DNA of 64,000 nt from contig CM041115.1 of assembly GCA_023079485.1 (NCBI GenBank), forward strand, positions 30,184,826 to 30,248,825, given 5' to 3'. Below, one piece after another: positions 37,201-49,431 of this stretch. The position numbers and the translations under genes were made by a program. This stretch comes from Archilochus colubris (lineage: Eukaryota; Chordata; Aves; Apodiformes; Trochilidae). The stretch's first letter is position 1. Each line of letters opens with the position of its first letter. Under the pieces are notes generated by a model. That model did not search any database. It was not told the origin of the DNA and saw nothing but the letters and a program-made list of their open reading frames with translations.

Positions 37201-39497
37201 TATAAGCTAATGGAAACCCATTAGATCAGCAAGACTCTCAAATCCTTGTGAAAGTCATTTATTTCCCCTCTACAATAGCTTCCCTAGCATAAAATTGGGC
37301 ATAAATCTGTTAGTACTTCTTGTGATAAAGAAATAAAAAGAGAGTCTTCAAATATCATGCATTGCTTAACAGAAATTAGGTTTTTTGACAAAGATGTGAA
37401 AATTTAATTTTCAGTGTATGAACAATGAAGTGGGAGGATTATTTTTTGCCAGTGAACTTTATATGCCAGAAACATTTTGATCAACTATTGGACATGATTC
37501 TAGATTCTAAAACCAACCATAAGAGTATGAGATTATTGATCAAAGGCTTCGCTGTAAAAACAAACAGCTTGCACTGATCAGTAAGTGAACTCTGCAGATT
37601 GCTAGTGGCAAGGACGAGTGAGAAAGCAGTGAAACAAATTGGTTCAAAAGTTTTATAGCAATCAAGTCAAAAGGTGGTTCTATGAGATATTTTTGATGGG
37701 TTTATTTCATTTCTTATTTATTTAGAAGGAACAGATTAATAGGATAGACAAATACGGTGTTTTCATGGCCCATAAAAATTGTAAGAAGTTCAGCCATGCA
37801 GCCTCTGAGCTGTGAGAGACTTAAATCACTGAAAAGTTCTGGGAAAGAGCAGCACAAGCTAGGGGGATGTAATGAGCAAGAGTAGCAGTACAGCACGCAG
37901 GAGGAGCAAGCAAGCAGTGTGGAAGGGCAGCTCCAGAAAGAGCTGGTGTGGTGGAGGAGTTTGAAGTGGTTGCTGTACAGAGGGAGAATGGCAGTGTGCC
38001 TGCAGGGCCTTGCTCCTCTTTTCTCTCTTTGCTGTGACTGCGGTAACCAGAGGGAACTTTAGGCTGTGGCTGGGAACATGTAGCAAAACAGCAGAGGAGG
38101 TTCACTGGGGCAAGAGTGGGTGTATATAAAAGAAAGAATGGACAAATTACTATTTTGATTCTGCTTAGTTACAGCAGGGATGTGTTTTCTACACAGGCAA
38201 AGAGGGTGGTTTAGAGAGCCTTCAGGGTAAATGGCATTCAGTATTCACACAGGCCACACACAGGGATCGAGCATGCATATGCACACAAACACTTGCAAAA
38301 ACAAGCCCTTTGCACAGGCTGTCTCAGCAAACATCTTAAAATATCTGCACGTCACACACAGTGCTGAAGGATGCTTATGGACCTTTATGACTGCTGTTCA
38401 GACAGCACTGAAGATGTCAAGAAACACACTATGTAAAGCAGAGCAACAGATGGAACACTAACAGGTTAAAAATAAATAAATAAATTAAAAAGCACTAACT
38501 TTGTGTTAGAAATACACATAGTATGCTTACTCCATATGTAAAACGTTTGTGGGACAGGTGATCTTCCAGGCATTTCAAGACAAGGAGGAATATATCTCTG
38601 CCTATTTAAGTTTTTCCACACAGATGTAATGGTGTGTCAACATTAACTCTTTCCAAAGGTTTAGGCCTTTGTTTCTGTCTTTGTGCTCTATAACTAGTAA
38701 ATGTAGTAAAGCTGAACAGTAGTGTTTGGCTCTAGTATGCAGGCAATGAATACTGTAGGGACTGGTCATGCAGGGGACACACAAAACAACAGACAGAAGG
38801 AAAGCCCTGTAGTATATCAAGCCCATTAATTTTTATTTGGGAAATGAAATTTTCTTTTTGGCTTTTCTGACCAAATGCCTCTATGACCGAATGTAAGGAA
38901 GTCTGTGATAATCTTCTGGTGCAATCTTTAAATCAGTAACAGTGGCACAAAAGCTTTGGGCATCTTCTGCATATACCAGCCCCTCTCTGTCTACTGACCC
39001 TCTGCTCTCTTGCAAATTTGACCTCGTGGTTAAAACACAGCTCAGTAAAGCAGGGAGCTCATTATAAGGCTGTACTTACCCAGGGAAATCTCTGAATTCT
39101 GGGAAAATCTGTAGGTCTGAGCTTCATCAGCTGGATATAAAACTCCTGCTGCTTAGGTAAGTGGTTGCAATAAACAGGCAGGAGGCTACTTCTGTTAAAG
39201 CTAAAGAATCAAAAAGTTGAAAAATAGAGAATACCAAAACTGTTTGTGATCACTTCACAGCTATCCTGTGGGTATGTAAGGACAGATTCATTTTCGATAT
39301 CTCTGCCCTTTGCTGTAGGTACAGGAAGAGTTGTTCTTATAAACAAGCATTCATCTTACATTGTCTGTATAAATAAAATTGTGCCTTTATTCAGCTCATG
39401 CACTTTTGAAAAGGAAAAGAAAAAATACTCAAATTGTAATTTCTGAAGGATGTTTACAGGGATGTGCGATGTTTACAGGGAGAGAGATACATGCACC

Positions 39498-39513
39498 TAG
39501 TGTGTGTGTGTGT
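39498..39513. repeat. Short (TG)n run
   Basis: About eight TG units. Confidence 0.85.
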
Positions 39514-39586
39514 TATATGTATTTAATTCATTTTCCTCGTGATAAAAGCAAGCATTGCTAAATTATTTTGAACAGAGAATTAGAGA

Positions 39587-39626
39587 CAAGGACAGAGTGT
39601 GCAAGTCAAGGACCGAGTGTGCAAGT
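39587..39626. repeat. 20-bp tandem duplication
   Basis: CAAGGACAGAGTGTGCAAGT (39587-39606) is followed directly by the same unit with one change (39607-39626). Confidence 0.93.
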
Positions 39627-40473
39627 AAGTATTGCACTGGAGTGTCTCACTAAATGTCATCCATATAAGATTTGATTAGAGATTAGTGTGGAGCATGAGT
39701 TGGGGTTGGATACACTGCCACTGTAGCTATATGTTTCTCTTAAATTAGTAAGAATTAATGTTTTGGGCTTTTTTTAGAAGTGATTAACTGCAGGTAATGG
39801 CAGAGCAAGCCTCCCCCTAACTCTCACTTTGCTGAGCTGGATCCCTGGAAAAGCTGAGTGAGAATTTGTCATAGTATTTTATCGCTCCTCCACAACTATC
39901 TCCACTTAGTTTTGGGTAATTAAAAGCTCTCTGCACCCCTCAGTCCATCTTTAGCAAAATACACAATTGTTTCCATGACATAATGAGCATCAGCAACAGC
40001 TATCCTGGCCTGGATTCAAGATGATCTACATCTGTCTGCTACAAATTCACAGCTTTATTCTTTTCTCCAATTGCATGTTCAAGAACACAGACTTGCATCC
40101 AATTTTTGTATGAAAACTTCTGGACATTTAAGGCATATTTGTTTTGTTTTAAACTGGGGTTTGGCTTCTCCCCCCTTGCTTTAGCTGTTGCTACAAACAC
40201 TAATGAGAAATTAAGTAGTCTGAGAAGTAAGAATTTGCCTGGCTGCTTATTAAAATGGATGAAAAACTTTGCTTAGGTTTCAGATACTTCATTTAGTTTC
40301 CCAGTTCTCTTCACCTGACTCTGACGAGTTTGTACTGACATCTGTGTGAGTTCAGTACTTGCTCTTTGAGTGGTCTTGAAGCAAAATTCCAGAGCTTCAC
40401 CAATGCCACAGAGGATATACTCACTGTACATGCATGATACAAGATACTTAGTTATGGCCAGTATTTAGGGGCC

Positions 40474-40768
40474 AGTCTCTTTTCAGTGGTTCCCTGTGAA
40501 GGGGTAAGGGGCAACAGACACAAACTGAAACACAGGAAGTTCCACCTGAACACCAGGAAGAGGTTTTTTTCTGTAAGGGTGATGGAGCAGTGGAACAGGC
40601 TGCCCAGAGAGACTGTGGAGTCTCCTTCTCTAGAGATTTTCAAGATCTGCCTTGATGCATTTCTCTGTGACCTGCTGTAGGTGATCCTGCTTTGGCAGGA
40701 GGCTTGGACTCAATGATCTCCAGAGATCCCTTCCAACCCCTAACACTGTACGGTTCTATGATTCTAAA
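40474..40768 (+). mobile_element. CR1 LINE 3'-end fragment
   Basis: Plus-strand CR1 3' end. The ORF2 C-terminus is readable as KHRKFHLNTRKRFFSVRV and [20 protein letters not shown], then a stop (40678-40680) and the short tail. The tail ends CCCTTCCAACCCC..., GTTCTATG (40753-40760) and ATTCTAAA. The tail wording (GATCTCCAGAGATCCCTTCC) differs from the copies at 1415 and 10430, indicating another CR1 subfamily. The frame at 40486-40680 is the remnant of ORF2, and the minus-strand frame is its shadow. Confidence 0.95.
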
Positions 40769-42257
40769 GCAATAAATCAGGGATAGTAAGAAGCAGAATA
40801 GCCTTTGCTAGAGATGTGTGGGAAAACAGATGTTGAGAATTGGCTGAGGGTTAACACCTCTTGTTTAGTGAAAGAAGATAAAAAAGCCAATCTGTTGATT
40901 CTGTAGAAATAACATGATGGTGAAATGCATTGTGGAGGTTGATGTTCATTAGCAAATTAGACAAACACTTAGCCAGCCACTAGAGAATTTTGAAGATACC
41001 CTTCTTAGCAAGGTTTAGGGAAATTTTCCACACTAAAAACCAGCATTACCACCACTGCAAAGCAGTGTAACTTAGTGAAGTGATGCAGCAGATTCAACCC
41101 AAGTCCACCGAGCCCTGTGTACAGTCTTAAAAAGTGTCTTGATACATTTTTGGTCAGGATAGGGTGACTGTTCCTATCATACATTGCCTAACCTCCCATA
41201 GGCAGTGTTGAGACATTTATATCTCAAGCCTCCAAGTTGTACAGCTTGGAGGTATTAAGAAAGTCAGTTTGTCTTCTGTTAGCATTAAGCCTGAGTATGA
41301 TAATTTCACTGCCTGTCCCTCTTGCTTATTTCATTAAACCTTTTTCCCACAGTAATAATTTTATTGGCCTCTATGATTCCTTTCTTCTTCCTGCCTCACT
41401 CCTTATTTTCCAGACAGAAGTACTTATTTTTACTCATCTTTTACTGTATGACCACTGTTTCATACCACTCTCCATCCTTGCTGTCCTTCTCTGTTTTGCT
41501 TTTTCTTGTGCAAGGGTTGTTTTGAGATAGTAGTACCAAAAACTGCCCCAAGCTGTCAAATCTGTAATGTAGGTCATAAAAAAAAAAAAGAAAAGAAAAG
41601 AGAAAACTTAAGAAGATGCACTGTTCATGCACTGTGCAGTGCCCCACCAGCCTGTGGCTGTTTACTAAATGCTGGTAATGGTACTTATACTCTGCTGAAT
41701 GAATAAAACCAAATTATCATAGCTGATAAAGCGGAACTGTGCATAATACTTTAAGTGCTAAATTACATTAGTCTTGACATTTTCTCTGGAGATGTGCAGT
41801 TGTATAACTGGTAGTTACTGCTGTCACAAGATTTCCAAGTGACAATAGTTTTATCAAAGATAGAAGGTTGACTCTGAAGGGGCTGAAATTCTAAATCCAA
41901 TGCAGTAAGCAATTTAAGGAAAATTTTTTGCCATAATTTTTACCAGTTGTAGTTGTTATGGGTTTCTAGTAAATGCCCCTATGTCATAAACAAGCTTTTG
42001 ACTAGTATATTTATAATAGCAGATATTCTCAATTTTTTAAAATACAGTCTTACTGATAAAAGAGTGTTACAGACAAGAATTCACTGTCCTGAAAATGCTC
42101 GACAAAATGAAGAAGAGGCCAGGATAGATGAATAAAATTTCAGGAAAAAGTACACTAAAAACAAAAACTAAAATTCTGTCAAATTCTCTTCTACATATTC
42201 CCTTTAGCCATACATATAAAATATGATATTCCACTAATTTTTAGTCCATTCAGACTA
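40769..42257. other. Unique non-coding sequence
   Basis: No gene recognised. A pyrimidine-rich stretch around 41380-41520 gives hydrophobic-looking frames (41237-41530) that are best explained by composition. Confidence 0.55.
41578..41608. repeat. A-rich simple sequence
   Basis: A run of 12 A residues then AAAAG units. Confidence 0.9.
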
Positions 42258-42281
42258 ATTCTCTGATTCTATGGTTCTATG
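42258..42281 (+). mobile_element. CR1 3' tail only (three octamers)
   Basis: Three consecutive octamers: ATTCTCTG, ATTCTATG and GTTCTATG. This is the end of a CR1 element whose body is no longer recognisable upstream, or an extremely 5'-truncated insertion. Confidence 0.6.
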
Positions 42282-43023
42282 AAAAAACCAGTAATGGTGT
42301 GTGGTAAGGTTACCATTTTGTTTTGTTTTGTTTTAATATAGATTTCATCATTAATCTCTCACTGGAGATATCAGCATTTCCACACTAAGTGAACATCTCT
42401 GAAGGCTATGGAATGAGAAGACATGATAGGTACTCTTAAGGATTTTTTCTAAACTAAGTCACACTTAGGAAGCAGAGTGAGGTAAAGATGAAGCAGTAAA
42501 GGCAACGAAAAAATAGCATTGTCTTTGACATTATCTGTTAAACAAGAAATATTACCTGTCTGTGTTCTCCTTTGTCCCCCCAACACACATATCCCCCACC
42601 CAAAACAGTAACCGTGACATCCTGTAACTTGAAACCAGTGCTTTAAAGCAGCATACCATCGTGTAAATTACAGAGTCTGCTACACAAATAATTTGCACTG
42701 AAATGTTTATCATGTCTCTGACATAGCTACTTCTGTTTATAGCTTATAAAGTGTTTTTTACTGGTTCCCTCACATCTGATAATATGTCTCCAGAACAGGT
42801 GGTGAAAATGTGAAGCAATTATAAGAGCCTCTGTTTGTGCGTGTGTGGTCTCTTGATTTGCAAGGCCACTGACCACATACGAAGCATTGTAAAAGCCTCA
42901 AATTTAGATTATCAGCCTCTCTTGTGGAGTACTGCCTTGGCTGCAGCTGAAGTCCTTCTGGATTGTAAGCAGCTTTGTTGAAGGGTTAAAAGATCAGAGT
43001 TGCCTAAACCTTGCTCAAAGTAT

Positions 43024-43088
43024 ATCTGAAAATGTTTTTAAATCTTACGTATGAATAGATCTGAAAATGTTTTTAAATCTTACATATG
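43024..43088. repeat. 35-bp tandem duplication
   Basis: ATCTGAAAATGTTTTTAAAT starts at 43024 and again at 43059. The second unit is about 30 bases long, with one change (TTACGTATG to TTACATATG). Confidence 0.93.
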
Positions 43089-45503
43089 TCAGTGTTGTGG
43101 CAGTGGGCAACTTTCCAGTATTCCAGCACAAGGATGGCTGCTTAGTACAGCTCATGAAGGGGTCAGATCAATACAGTTCAATTGGCCCAGGCCAGAGTGA
43201 TCATTTTTATTGAATTTACCATTGCACTTTGAGAAATCTTGCCACAAACCTTGCTGGAATAAGTTGGGTGTTAGGAGATAAATTAGGATCAGGCTAATCT
43301 TATATTCTGTCCATCTGAGGGAGGAAGAATTGTTCAGTTTTCCTTGCAGTTTTATCATGAAAATATCTCTTAGGAGATTCCTTGCATATTCTCATTCAAT
43401 TAGAAATATCCACCTTTAGAGGAAGAATACTGTCTCCCCAGTGGGTATAGTGCAATGCAGAGTATTTTTCACTGCAGTCCTGCATTTGGATGTGACAGAT
43501 GCCATTAAACTTTTACAAAACCAAAAATAACTTCAAATATTTGCCCTACATCCACAATAGGGATGCACATCTTGAATGAAAATAACCTTAGTAGAACTGA
43601 AAGAAAAAGGGAGTAATTGAGAGGGTATTCCACATATGGTGGCTTTGCTCTTTCCATCACTGTATTCCCTCCCAGCACACCTGTATCTATCCTGGTCCAC
43701 TAACCATTTACTGTGCAATCACAATTTCCAGAATGAGAACATATGCTCTGGTCTTGGATTTTAATTACAATGGGCTCTCTCTTACATCTACAATGCATAA
43801 GCTTTTGAAATAAATTCAACAGCAGATCTACACAGATTATTTTACCAAACTGTTCCTGGTACATGTTTCCAGTACTATTGACTGAGCTGGGGAAGAGGTA
43901 GCCAGACTGTATGTAAAAAGTGCATGAACTACAATAACTTTCAAAGAAGCAAGTATCAGAGAGATTAACTGCACAGCTTTTGTAGAATTCTTTTGGGACA
44001 CAGTGTAGTACAATAGAGTAAGAGCTCACAGTGTAAGGTACTCACGTCCCTAGGAATTCGTGTTGCTTGTTTTCATTTTCCTTTATTACAGTTTCAGGTA
44101 GTCCTGAAAGTTAGTCAGTGTATGTCAATAAACATAAGAATTTTGTACTCTTATAATTTTTTTATCTATATCAGGAAATGACTGAAAATAGAAGGGTATA
44201 ACAGAAAATGTTAGGCTGCTTGCACTGCTTGTGTTGTCATCACAGCAGCAATTACATGCTCTTAAAAGAACAAATGCATTAATATATCCAATATAAATAA
44301 AATTTCAGACAACTAATGCCTAAGTGATTAAAGATGTCAGACTGCTACGACTTTGCAATGAAGATTGTAGTTGTAGAGAATCCTCCATGTCAGATCACTC
44401 TGAGAACACGTCCCTCCTCATGAAAGTAGAGGAAATAGTAGAGGCAATCAAGTATGGCCTAACTCCTGCAGAGGTGTTCATTCATGCTAAGGACTCTAGG
44501 AACTTGAAGAACACGGGTGGAAAACAGAGATTTTCAAAAGCTTTATGTTAAATGGATGTGTCAACCAAAGGGTTCCTGTGCAGTAGGACAGGAGGTGATG
44601 CAGTGAACGTCTATGCCACTCATCTTCCTGGTAAAATTCCTCATGATAAACTGAGGTGTATTTGATACGCAACAGATGGCAGCATTATTTCTGAGGTCAT
44701 TATGGGTTTAATTTCCCTAGAGTGAGGTCTCTGTTTTCCTTGTCCTCACTCATGGGACTATTAGGATGCTTGATGTGTAGTCATAGTGTTTAGCCAAGTT
44801 AGTCCCTTAAAGCTGCGCGGGTATAACTTTCCCTCTGTAACAAATGAGTGCATAGAACCAGTTTCTATGGAGATTCCAGATTCCATAAGAAGATCTGTAT
44901 AAAAAGGTTGTACATTATTCAGAAAATCACAGTAATTTGTAGGAGGAAGAAGAGGGTTTTGGGTGGTTTTCTTTCTGAGACAGTTCTATCATCTACTTCA
45001 CAACTTCAGCTTAAGAAACGAAGCCCAGCCATAGTTTACATAACTGTATAAATAATGCCAGCTGTAGAAGCACTCATACAACATTGACAGCAATGGATAA
45101 AAATACGTAAAAACTCAGCTGCCTAAACATTGCCTTTTAAGTACAGTAAATCAATGATCATAAGCTGTCTGAAACACCAACTGAGATAAAATATGAATGT
45201 TTGTAAAATAGAGGGCTCCCAAGCAGATGGCCTAAAGGCTGCTTAGTGATTCACATGTAAAAGCAAAAAATTCCCAAATGGCCACTGTTCTGAATCTATT
45301 TACATTTAAGCTGCAAACTGGTGTTACCATGATTCTAGTCTGTAGACATGCTGACCTATCACAATTTTACATGATTTTAGTGAAGAACTGCTAGGCTTTG
45401 ACATTTTTGAAAATGAAGGTCAGGTGCTACACACAGTTGCCGTGAAATATATAATTACTCAATTAATTTTCTGTTATTTCATTTAAACCAGGTTTTTTTT
45501 CAG

Positions 45504-45518
45504 AAAGCAGAAAAAATG
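45504..45518 (+). other. Microexon-like segment flanked by strong splice signals
   Basis: GGTTTTTTTTCAG (45491-45503) is followed by 15 bases, AAAGCAGAAAAAATG, and then GTGAGT (45519-45524), a consensus 5' splice site. The segment has a length divisible by three and would encode Lys-Ala-Glu-Lys-Met. It resembles a microexon, but such signals can arise by chance in 64 kb of intron-like DNA. Its strand is opposite to that of the possible exon at 1-103. Confidence 0.2.
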
Positions 45519-46215
45519 GTGAGTGACTAGAACACAGAGATCTACTCTTGACCCAAATGACCATAATTGAATAGTTTGTGATGCAGGTTAAATATTGGCA
45601 TCCTAACTTACTTTCTTATTTGAATAAAACAGCTTTTGTCAAATAATTATCCTTTACTGATTTCACTGATAATTACACTTGGGATGTAGCCATGGATTGC
45701 AGTGTGTCCCAATATGAGGGGAGTTCAAGATTTACTTTCAGTAGCTTTATGAATTGATGTCTATATTTTGTTAGCTTTCTTCCTCTTTTTCTGCCTTATC
45801 TCAGTCATGCATTTCTGTCTATCTAAATAGTAACCGGAAATGTAAGTGGAGCAGATCTCATTTCCAATGAATGATGTTTTCATTTTTATGAATTTGCAGG
45901 GGCTTTCTGTTTAACCTGCAAATGGTTTCTTATGGAGTTCTTTTTCAATGTTTGGTCATACCAAAAGATTACACATACAGATGGAGAGGTTGTGAAAAGT
46001 CCCTAAGAAAAATTCAAGTTTTAGTAGAGCAGCTATCAGATGTCCAGGAAAATAATTCCTCAGTTTTAAAATCATCTATATACAAATATGAATTGAAGAG
46101 CTTTGCCTGAATGGTATGACTCTTGGTTTGCTCTGGAGGCAAACAGGATTTCATCATATAAGATTTTCAGTTTTTCACACTCTTGAGACCAATTTTATAT
46201 GAAAAGTTAAAATGG

Positions 46216-46258
46216 AGAAAATAAAAAAAAAAAAAAGAAAAGAAAGAGAAAAAAAAGA
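46216..46258. repeat. A/G-rich purine tract
   Basis: A run of 14 A residues followed by GAAA/GAGA units, over 40 bases nearly free of pyrimidines. Confidence 0.9.
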
Positions 46259-48959
46259 ACAGCCTGCCAGCCCCTTACAGAAACCAGAAATTTTTGCTAA
46301 TAAACCCAAAACAACACCCTTAAATGTACTTTGGTTTGGGGAGGATCTTTTTTCCCCCAGTTATTATGTTTCAGAACTCAAGAGTTTATAGAAAACAGAA
46401 TGTTAAGTCAGCAATGCACACCAAGCAAGTTTCGTAAACAATAGTTTAGCACAGGATAATACCAGAATTGGACAAGAAGTCGTGTTCTCCCTTTTTGAAA
46501 AATAAAAAAATCTCATCTCACTGTTGAACAAATAAATATTCTGTACATTTTCACAGACTTCAGGTATTATTCATGAAAATAAAATTAAAATAACCATTTT
46601 TTTTTCCACATTGTACACAATGTTCTTGAATATTTACCTCCATGAGTGCATTTCTGTGTGACTTGAAATTTCTCTTTTCTTTGTCAAAACTGTCATATAA
46701 GTTTTATATTTTGTAATATATTTCAGAGAAAACAGCCTATCTGAAAACATTTTAGTTCTAATGAATGTATATTTTATCTACACTTTTCAGTCTATTGCTT
46801 GATGTCTGTTGAGTCTTAATACTTAATTTCATTACATATCCTGTTCCCATTAAAGGGTTGAGTAGACTAGTCATAAAACTTGTACCACACTGATCCAGTC
46901 TTTTCAACTGGCTCTTTGTCAAATGGAAACCAACTTTTAGCCCATATTAAGATAATTTCATCTATTTTAGCTAAAGGTTGCATGTGGAAAAGCCCTTATA
47001 TAGTAAGAAGAAAAGTACTATTTCACCAATCTTCTATTTTATCCTTATATATATTTTTTATGCACTTCATTTTAAGAATTATACAAGTATTACAGGTTCA
47101 TTAGACATTTGAATTAAGGGGATATATGGAAAGACTTTATCACTTAATTAATTAACTGCAGGAGAGGGAGGCTGTATCTTCTGTTTACATTCAAGGAAAT
47201 GAATGTCAAAGATTGCCATGTGTGTCTCGTAAATAACAAAGGCCACCAGTGGAGAGCTTCTATTTTTGTGATGAGAACATAAAAGTCAGTTGCTTCTGTT
47301 CCAGAGGTGATATTTTACTTAGACGTCTGCTCTGTTTGCAAAAAGGAGGTGAAACGTCTTTTGTTACTGATTTGCAGTCTGAGAGGGTTTGGACATCAAT
47401 TAAGTTTAAGCCTTTTGAGAGTCTTTCAGTAAACCTTTGTATTTTAATGACAGACTGAGCAGTTCTTTGTAAAAATACAATTTAGATGAGAGACAGAGAG
47501 AATAAAGCAAATAGAGGGTGGAGGTTATCATGAGACTAATTACATTACATCCCAGGAGTATTTTGCTGCTTGTCATTGGTTTGCCCAGACTGTAATTCTA
47601 CTATGAAAACTTTGCCATGGGGAATTATATCATGCTATTCTAAAACCTTAACCATAGATTTTTGTGGACAATTTCTGGGGAAAAAAAGATGATGAATTCA
47701 GCCATTTAGAGTTGCCAAAAGTGATAGAATTTTAAAGGAATTAATTCAAAAGATTTTGGAGTGCTCCATTCTTCTTAACATCTTCAAGACAGCTACCTTT
47801 TTCTTTGGAATAGCTTTTGGATGAATAAAAGTGCGGTCAAGGATGAATATCAGGATTTTTATTATAGTAATGTGGTTTAAATAGCTTTGAAAATGAAACT
47901 AAAATAACTATATTCAGTTATTATATATTTATTTTACACCACTATCTTTCAAATGAACTATAGAGAAAAGAATAATTCTGTAGAATATGCTTTAATCTCT
48001 GGACTCATGTTTATTGGTTAAATTGTTATAACCTACAAGTAAATGGTAGGTACTGGCTTGCTTGTGTTTTAACACAGACTTTTCTGTAAAGCTCGAGAAT
48101 GAACAGTCGTCCAAGACATGTAAATAATACCTAATAAGAATACTGAATTCCACCTCTTTAATGATTCAGTCATCGTAACAAAAAAGTCACCAGGTCAGGG
48201 AATTCTTATGCTATGAGGACCCTTTGCAGCCACACCTAGCACCATTATCAGTGTAGGGACTGTAAGTTTAATAGCAGCTGTGTAGCTGGGATGTTTATGT
48301 TACCCATGTCCCTTTTACTAATTCCAACATTGAGATCAGCCTGGCTCTTTTGTTATCTGAATTTTTTTGAACTTTTTAATAATTGCAAGGTACCACGAAA
48401 ATAAGTGGGGTTTATTGCAATATAATATAGACTCAATCTCTTTAAAATTTTCCTCTTTGCACTTGATAAAATTCTTTATGTTGCTGTGATACACAAAGAA
48501 ATTCATCGCACTGCAGAGAATATAGATAGATTAAAAAATCCGAAAAAAAATTGTTCAATTTGAAGATATTTTATTCTTCCCCTATTTCCTGATGGAATGG
48601 TTGAGCTGAGTAAGAAAACACAAAATATAGGGGGAAGTCCTCTTTAAGAAAATACATCATAGAACATTTGACCTTGCAAAACAGCAGTGTGCTAGAATAA
48701 TACAAAAAAAAAAGTGGGGGCCCTGTGACAGTGACACTGCTGGTGCCTTGGCAAATGGTTCTATTTTCTCATTTTCTGTGTGTCTAAGCATATGGTGTTG
48801 ACCACTTGGTAGATTTGATGCAGCCCTACAGAAAGTTGAAATTTGTATTCTTTTATTTTTTATGAACCAGTACTACTGTAGTTGTGACAGATAATTTTAT
48901 GTTCTTGTAAACTATCTGGTCTAAACAAAGACAGCTACATCAACAACATCTATCTACAA

Positions 48960-49431
48960 GCCCAGCAAGAAATTATTCCGGCCTCTATGGTGAAATGCAG
49001 CAAGAAAAGCTTCTATAAAGAACAACCAGGGAGACATTCCATCCCCTATTTGATACAGGAGGAAACATAGTGATAAAGGATAACGAAAAACTTGAGTTTA
49101 GGAAGGACATGGAGGTGCTGGAGAGGGTGCAGAATGTGTTGGCCTCTTCTCCCCAGTAACTAGTGATAGGACAAGAGGGAATGGGTTAAAGTTGCACCAG
49201 GCGAGGTTCAGATTAGGTTTTACAAAGAATTTCTTCACTGAAGGAGTGTTGAAGCATTGGAACGGGTTGCCCAGGGAGGTGGTGGAGTTGCTGTCCCAGG
49301 AGGTATCAAAAAATGGGTAGATGTGACACACTGGGAGATGATTTAGTGGTTAGGATGATGTGTAGGACTCATGGTTGGACTAGATGATCTTGAAGGTCCT
49401 TTTACAGCTCTGGTGATTCTATGATTCTATG
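48960..49431 (+). mobile_element. CR1 LINE copy with large internal deletion
   Basis: The left part (48960-49095) matches the CR1 ORF2 linker (KKSFYKE..., then GGAGGAAACATAGTGATAAA) that follows the endonuclease in the copy at 24556. The right part from about 49104 (GACATGGAGGTGCTGGAGAG, then GGTTCAGATTAGGTTTTACA) is the ORF2 C-terminus. It ends with two exact octamers at 49416-49423 and 49424-49431. The RT core between them is missing. A second small gap lies near 49133. It is either one insertion with an internal deletion or two adjoining fragments. Confidence 0.9.

Larger units (their letters stand above)
34256..40473. other. Unique non-coding tract
   Basis: About 6 kb without recognised genes. 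Overlapping 85- and 90-codon frames at 35769-36090 have no identifiable homology, and the pair of overlapping minus frames at 37821-38105 likewise. A short (TA)n run lies at 36055-36065 and small duplications are listed separately. Confidence 0.57.
42282..48959. other. Unique AT-rich non-coding tract
   Basis: About 6.7 kb. The frames at 43700-44029 (minus, 109 codons, cysteine-rich) and 44324-44551 (75 codons) show no recognised motif. A (GTTTT)n run lies at 42318-42334. Parts of 47500-47720 are compositionally like unique vertebrate non-coding DNA. Nothing else can be assigned. Confidence 0.55.

Noticed and set aside
43700..44029. Cysteine-rich 109-codon minus-strand frame, possible secreted peptide
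   Set aside because: Cysteines are irregularly spaced, there is no N-terminal signal peptide, and no flanking gene structure.
44324..44551. 75-codon frame with a protein-like acidic and basic composition
   Set aside because: No motif recognised, no splice sites in suitable places, and nothing to separate it from chance.
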